Source: an uncultured Armatimonadota bacterium
Lineage (GTDB): Bacteria; Armatimonadota; Fimbriimonadia; Fimbriimonadales; Fimbriimonadaceae
NCBI GenBank assembly: GCA_946478935.1
Contig: CAMLEL010000069.1
Location: 1 to 8,955, forward strand
Length of the DNA stretch: 8,955 nt
Direction: 5' to 3'
The position numbers and the translations under genes are program-made. Every line of letters starts with the position of its first letter. Position 1 is the first letter of the stretch. The notes under the pieces are model-generated. The model saw only the letters and a list, made by a program, of their open reading frames with translations. It searched no databases and was not told the origin of the DNA. Shown here piece after piece: positions 5,958 through 8,955 of this stretch.

Positions 5958-7967
5958 CTGGCTTTTCATCTCTTTAAGCGGTTTGATCAGCGGCTCGCCG
6001 CAGAGTTGAAGTCACAGCGAAAAACAATCGCGATCGGCTTAGCCTGTGTTCTCATCACCACGCTCCTCACGACGGCAACCCTGCCGTTAATGCGCGACGG
6101 CATCCAAGCGATCACAGATGCCGCGGGCTACACCGAGCAGAAGGTTTTTTCCGATTCGGAAATCGCCGACATCGCAAAGACGCTTGGCAAGCAGAACCGT
6201 GAAGTCTCGACCGTTTTATCGCCGATTCAGGCGGCCAGAGATGCCAGCGGCGAAGTTCTCACTCCATCCGAAACGACGACCGCCGCAATGGCCCTCGGTG
6301 TTTCCGAGAGTCAACTCAACAGCGCGGTGGCAGCCGCCAGAGCGCGAGGACATTTGCGGCAGACACCTCAGGAGGCGCTGACCAAATTGGGGTGGATTTG
6401 CTTGGCCGTGATCGCCTTGTTCGGCATGAAGTATTGGTTCACCCGGGGCCAGAGCTATTACTTGAGCAAGGCGGCAGCTCGGCTGGCGAGCAACCTGCGG
6501 ATACGACTCTTTTCCAAATTGCAGCGGTTACCTGTCAGCTATTACAACCAGAAGCGCGCGGGTGCTATTCAGAGTGTCTTGACCAATGATGTAGGCGTCT
6601 ATCAGACCGCCGTGACCATCATCCGGGACAGCATCGATGGACCCCTGAAAGCCATCGGAGCTCTCGCTTATATCTTTTACACCCAATGGCAGCTTGGCTT
6701 GGTGGCGATTGTATTCGTTCCTCCTATGGGTGTTGCTATCCAGCGAAACGCTCGCAAGATGAAGCTGGCGCAAAGGAAAGTCCAGGCTGACCTGGCAAAT
6801 CTGAATGCGATGACTCTCGAATCATTGCAGGGGACGCGAATCGTCAAAGCGTTCGCCGCCGAAGATCGAATGGAAGCGGAATACAGCGGGCTCGTCGAGC
6901 GGACCTTCGAAAGTCAGATGAGGGCGACTCGCCGCAATGCGACTCTGAGACCGATGGTTGAGTTGATCGGTTCGGTGGCTTTGGCCGTGTTCCTGTACGT
7001 AAGCGGCAATCTGGCCTTTCACGGCGTTTTGCAGGTGGCTGACCTTATTGCGTTGGTTGCCGCTCTCGATCTCATTCAACAGGGTTCCCGGAACATTGCC
7101 TCGGTCAACAATACTTACGCCCAAGTTCAAGCGGCAAGTGAACGTATCTACTCTGAAGTGCTGGACGTGCCGGACGAGCACGTCGAGTCGCTCGGGACGA
7201 AGACTCTGGATAATCCCATCGGAGAGATCCGGTTCGAAGGCGTTTCCTTCGAGTACCCCGATGGAACACCGGCGCTCAGAAACGTAAGCTTCGACCTGAG
7301 AAGTGGAACGAGCTTGGCCCTGGTCGGACCAAGTGGCGCCGGAAAGACCACGATAGCGGACTTGCTTCTTCGTTTCTATGACCCTTCCGAGGGGGTCATC
7401 ACCTTTGATGGCGTCGATATTCGCGAACTTGAAACCGGATGGCTGCGACGACAAATCGGAGTGGTCCCCCAGCAAACCTTTTTGTTCGCCGGATCCATCG
7501 CCGACAATATTCGGCTTGGCAAAGAACATGCCACGATCGAGGAGGTTTCGGAGGCTGCCAAAGCCGCTCACGTCGATGCGTTCGTTGAGAATCTGCCCGA
7601 ACGCTATGAGGCGATTATTGGCGAGCAGGGCGCCGGTCTCAGCGGGGGTGAGCGTCAGCGCGTGGCGATTGCCCGGGCGCTCGTGCGCAAACCCACCATC
7701 CTCTTGTTGGACGAAGCCACTTCGGCACTGGATGCGACCAGTGAAAAGGTTGTGACTCAGGCTTTGGACGAGGTGATGAAACAACGTACGACATTGTTCA
7801 TCGCCCACCGGTTGACGACCGCCGCCAGAGCCGATTCGATCCTATATCTGCGCCGGGGCGAGGTGGTCGAAGTCGGTTCGCATAAGGATCTGATGGAAAG
7901 GAACGGCGAATATGCTGCACTGTTCCGGGTTTTCAGTCACGGAGTGCTGGATGACGGGCTCCACTAG
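5958..7967 (+). CDS. MsbA-type ABC exporter half-transporter with large extracytoplasmic insertion
   Basis: A fused membrane and ATPase half-transporter, about 669 residues, probably working as a homodimer that exports a lipid or hydrophobic compound; the substrate is unknown. TM1 is about 24-45, TM2 145-162, TM3/4 229-265, TM5/6 334-375. The ATPase domain is complete: Walker A GPSGAGKTT (457-465), Q-loop Gln505, signature LSGGERQR (561-568), Walker B ILLLDE (581-586), H-loop His617. The stretch between TM1 and TM2 is about 100 residues rather than the usual few tens, and holds two similar ~30-residue segments. No ATG, GTG or TTG occurs in frame before the TTG at 6006, yet the upstream frame encodes AFHLFKRFDQRLAAELK, a typical amphipathic lead-in helix, and CTG 5958 has a well-placed GGAG. 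I therefore start at 5958; the TTG at 6006 would give 653 residues. It follows asnS by 1 nt and overlaps the next gene by 17 nt. Confidence 0.9.
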   Translation: MAFHLFKRFDQRLAAELKSQRKTIAIGLACVLITTLLTTATLPLMRDGIQAITDAAGYTEQKVFSDSEIADIAKTLGKQNREVSTVLSPIQAARDASGEVLTPSETTTAAMALGVSESQLNSAVAAARARGHLRQTPQEALTKLGWICLAVIALFGMKYWFTRGQSYYLSKAAARLASNLRIRLFSKLQRLPVSYYNQKRAGAIQSVLTNDVGVYQTAVTIIRDSIDGPLKAIGALAYIFYTQWQLGLVAIVFVPPMGVAIQRNARKMKLAQRKVQADLANLNAMTLESLQGTRIVKAFAAEDRMEAEYSGLVERTFESQMRATRRNATLRPMVELIGSVALAVFLYVSGNLAFHGVLQVADLIALVAALDLIQQGSRNIASVNNTYAQVQAASERIYSEVLDVPDEHVESLGTKTLDNPIGEIRFEGVSFEYPDGTPALRNVSFDLRSGTSLALVGPSGAGKTTIADLLLRFYDPSEGVITFDGVDIRELETGWLRRQIGVVPQQTFLFAGSIADNIRLGKEHATIEEVSEAAKAAHVDAFVENLPERYEAIIGEQGAGLSGGERQRVAIARALVRKPTILLLDEATSALDATSEKVVTQALDEVMKQRTTLFIAHRLTTAARADSILYLRRGEVVEVGSHKDLMERNGEYAALFRVFSHGVLDDGLH

Positions 7968-8730
7968 TTCCGTAAGGTGCGTTGACCTATCATGTGGCTA
8001 TTCAGACCGCAAGGTCTTGGCTGACGTCGATCTTGAGTTCCACCCTGGCACGGTCACCGCAATTCTCGGTCCGAATGGAGCCGGGAAATCGACCCTGCTC
8101 AAATGTCTGACCGGCGAAATGGCCGCCCAATCGGGTCGCGTCGAAATCGCCGGCAAGGATGTCCGATCCTATTCCGCCGTACAGTTGGCCCAACAGGTTG
8201 CATTTGTTCCCCAGCAAGAACACTTTCCATTCCGCTTTTCAGCTTATGAGGCAGTCATGATGGGGCGACTTCCCAAATCACCCGGTCTGAGCGATACCCA
8301 AGAGGATCGGGACGCTGTGTGCCGTGCCTTGAAATTTGTAGACGCCGAGAATCTGGCCTCAAGGTCCATAAACGAATTGAGTGGTGGGGAACGCCAGCGA
8401 ATCCTGTTGGCACGCGCCCTCGCGCAGGAGACACCCATTGTTGTCTTGGATGAGCCGACGACACATTTGGATATCACGCATCAAATTGAATTGGTCAGTT
8501 TGATGAAGTCCATTTCGAGCACCGGCAGAACGGTTATCGCCGCGATGCACGATTTGAACCTGGTGGCTTTAATGGCTGACGATGCGGTCTTATTGAGCAA
8601 TGGCCGAGTCGTCGCTAGAGCGGAAACCGAGTCAGTCCTGCAGTCGGCGGAGCTCGATGCGGCCTATGCCGTCCCTTTCCGAAGAATAAAAGACGGGGAC
8701 AAAACCATCGTCTTGCCCCCGTCTGCTTGA
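7951..8730 (+). CDS. ABC transporter ATP-binding protein, iron-chelate/heme/cobalamin type (FecE/BtuD/HmuV-like)
   Basis: A 259-residue stand-alone ABC ATPase. It has Walker A GPNGAGKST (40-48), Q-loop Gln88, signature LSGGERQR (143-150), Walker B IVVLDE (163-168) and H-loop His200 in AMHDLN. The segment after the Q-loop (FRFSAYEAVMMGRLP) and the AMHDLN wording are typical of ATPases that energise FecCD/BtuC-type importers of siderophores, heme or cobalamin. Length is normal for that group. ATG 7951 is chosen over an in-frame ATG at 7912 because GGAG (7941-7944) is 6 nt upstream and the true N-terminus of the family fits. It overlaps the exporter by 17 nt, implying translational coupling. No permease or binding protein is in the window; the next gene lies on the other strand, so the partner must be elsewhere. 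Its 3' end contains the terminator of that convergent gene. Confidence 0.9.
   Translation: MTGSTSSVRCVDLSCGYSDRKVLADVDLEFHPGTVTAILGPNGAGKSTLLKCLTGEMAAQSGRVEIAGKDVRSYSAVQLAQQVAFVPQQEHFPFRFSAYEAVMMGRLPKSPGLSDTQEDRDAVCRALKFVDAENLASRSINELSGGERQRILLARALAQETPIVVLDEPTTHLDITHQIELVSLMKSISSTGRTVIAAMHDLNLVALMADDAVLLSNGRVVARAETESVLQSAELDAAYAVPFRRIKDGDKTIVLPPSA
8684..8724 (-). terminator. Strong intrinsic terminator, minus strand, inside the ABC ATPase 3' end
   Basis: An 8-bp perfect stem AGACGGGG (8691-8698) with CCCCGTCT (8717-8724), extendable inward by three pairs past one mismatch, is followed on the minus strand by TTTATTCTT (8690-8682). It is GC-rich with a U tract only in the minus orientation, and lies 20 nt past the stop of the 27-residue minus-strand reading frame. 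On the plus strand it is coding sequence for the ATPase C-terminus and lacks a T tract. Confidence 0.75.
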
Positions 8731-8743
8731 ATCGCTCGCGGAC

Positions 8744-8827
8744 TTACTTGCGAGTCTGGTCCGTGTACCACTGGGTGGATGTGCTTGCGTCGTTTGGCTT
8801 GGGCTTGGAATCGATGACCTTCGGCAT
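8744..8827 (-). CDS. Putative 27-residue small protein, hypothetical
   Basis: The frame reads MPKVIDSKPKPNDASTS followed by TQWYTDQTRK and stops at TAA. It is polar and lysine/proline-rich, with no membrane segment or signal peptide, and I do not recognise it. An in-frame TGA 18 nt upstream fixes the start near this ATG. Support comes from the flanking signals: AGAGGAG (8843-8837) with the core 9 nt before the ATG, and a strong intrinsic terminator 20 nt after the stop on the same strand. The gene is convergent with the ABC ATPase, with 13 nt between the stops. The other two minus-strand frames are open here but lack such signals. It could be a real microprotein, or the transcript could be a small RNA with an incidental reading frame. 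Confidence 0.5.
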   Translation of the reverse strand: MPKVIDSKPKPNDASTSTQWYTDQTRK

Positions 8828-8869
8828 GGCGGGGTTCTCCTCTTCTCATGTTTGTGACGGCAAAGGCGG

Positions 8870-8898
8870 GCGGAGATTTCTCCGCGAAACAGCGGAGA
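8870..8898. repeat. Three alternating copies of a 7-bp palindromic unit
   Basis: GCGGAGA (8870-8876), TCTCCGC (8879-8885) and GCGGAGA (8892-8898) follow each other. The middle copy can pair with either neighbour: with the right copy through a 6-nt loop (stable), or with the left through a 2-nt gap (strained). It lies 43-71 nt upstream of the minus-strand small gene, so it may fall in its leader or promoter. The remaining bases to the window end (8899-8955) show no gene I can support. Confidence 0.5.
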
Positions 8899-8955
8899 TT
8901 GTCCATGCCCGCGGCGATCGTCGCGCAACGCCCGGCAAGGACCGGACTCCCATCA

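Noticed and set aside
6822..7808. Long minus-strand open frame (328 codons) opposite the ABC exporter
   Set aside because: It lies wholly antisense to an unmistakable ABC exporter, has no recognisable motif and no ribosome site; such frames arise from codon bias.
8735..8754. CTCGC/GCGAG hairpin as plus-strand terminator of the ABC ATPase gene
   Set aside because: Only five base pairs with a 10-nt loop and no T tract afterwards.
8632..8928. Longer minus-strand frames (98 and 80 codons) at the right edge
   Set aside because: Both run through the intrinsic terminator and into the antisense of the ATPase gene, are arginine-rich shadow-type sequences, and lack a ribosome site; the 27-codon frame is better supported.

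Overview
The window looks like ordinary chromosome of a free-living bacterium: moderate G+C, short intergenic gaps, and two core housekeeping genes (CTP synthase and asparaginyl-tRNA synthetase). I see no transposase, integrase, CRISPR array, rRNA or tRNA gene, and no phage genes. The clearest lineage hint is the gene cut off at the left edge. Its C-terminus carries an H-x9-DG motif typical of prepilin-like proteins that are abundant in Armatimonadota, Planctomycetota and Verrucomicrobiota. I lean toward one of these (Armatimonadota fits), with low confidence.

Left part (1-1590): the 3' end of the H-x9-DG prepilin-like gene, then a two-domain cupin protein of the quercetin-dioxygenase/pirin type whose second domain has lost one metal-ligand histidine. 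A hairpin sits between the cupin gene and the convergent pyrG. Middle (1591-4342): pyrG on the minus strand, divergent from an alpha/beta-hydrolase with an Asp nucleophile (haloalkane-dehalogenase or epoxide-hydrolase type). The 190-bp divergent region holds a TATAAT element for pyrG, a plausible promoter for the hydrolase, and a perfect 11-bp inverted repeat whose arms lie about five helical turns apart. It also places a run of six C residues in the first transcribed bases of pyrG, the gene that makes CTP.

Right part (4343-8730): a 219-nt gap rich in potential RNA structure precedes asnS. Immediately after asnS is an MsbA-type ABC exporter half-transporter. It appears to start at a CTG codon 1 nt past the asnS stop and carries an unusual ~100-residue extracytoplasmic insertion. 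A FecE/BtuD/HmuV-type ABC ATPase overlaps its 3' end with no cognate permease in view. asnS, the exporter and the ATPase are probably one transcription unit.

Right edge (8731-8955): a minus-strand gene for a putative 27-residue protein, with a strong Shine-Dalgarno sequence and a strong intrinsic terminator located inside the 3' end of the convergent ATPase gene, plus a three-copy palindromic repeat upstream of it. I found no clear new multi-gene system. The best leads are the minus-strand mini-gene, the CTG-started exporter with its insertion, and the pyrG control region.
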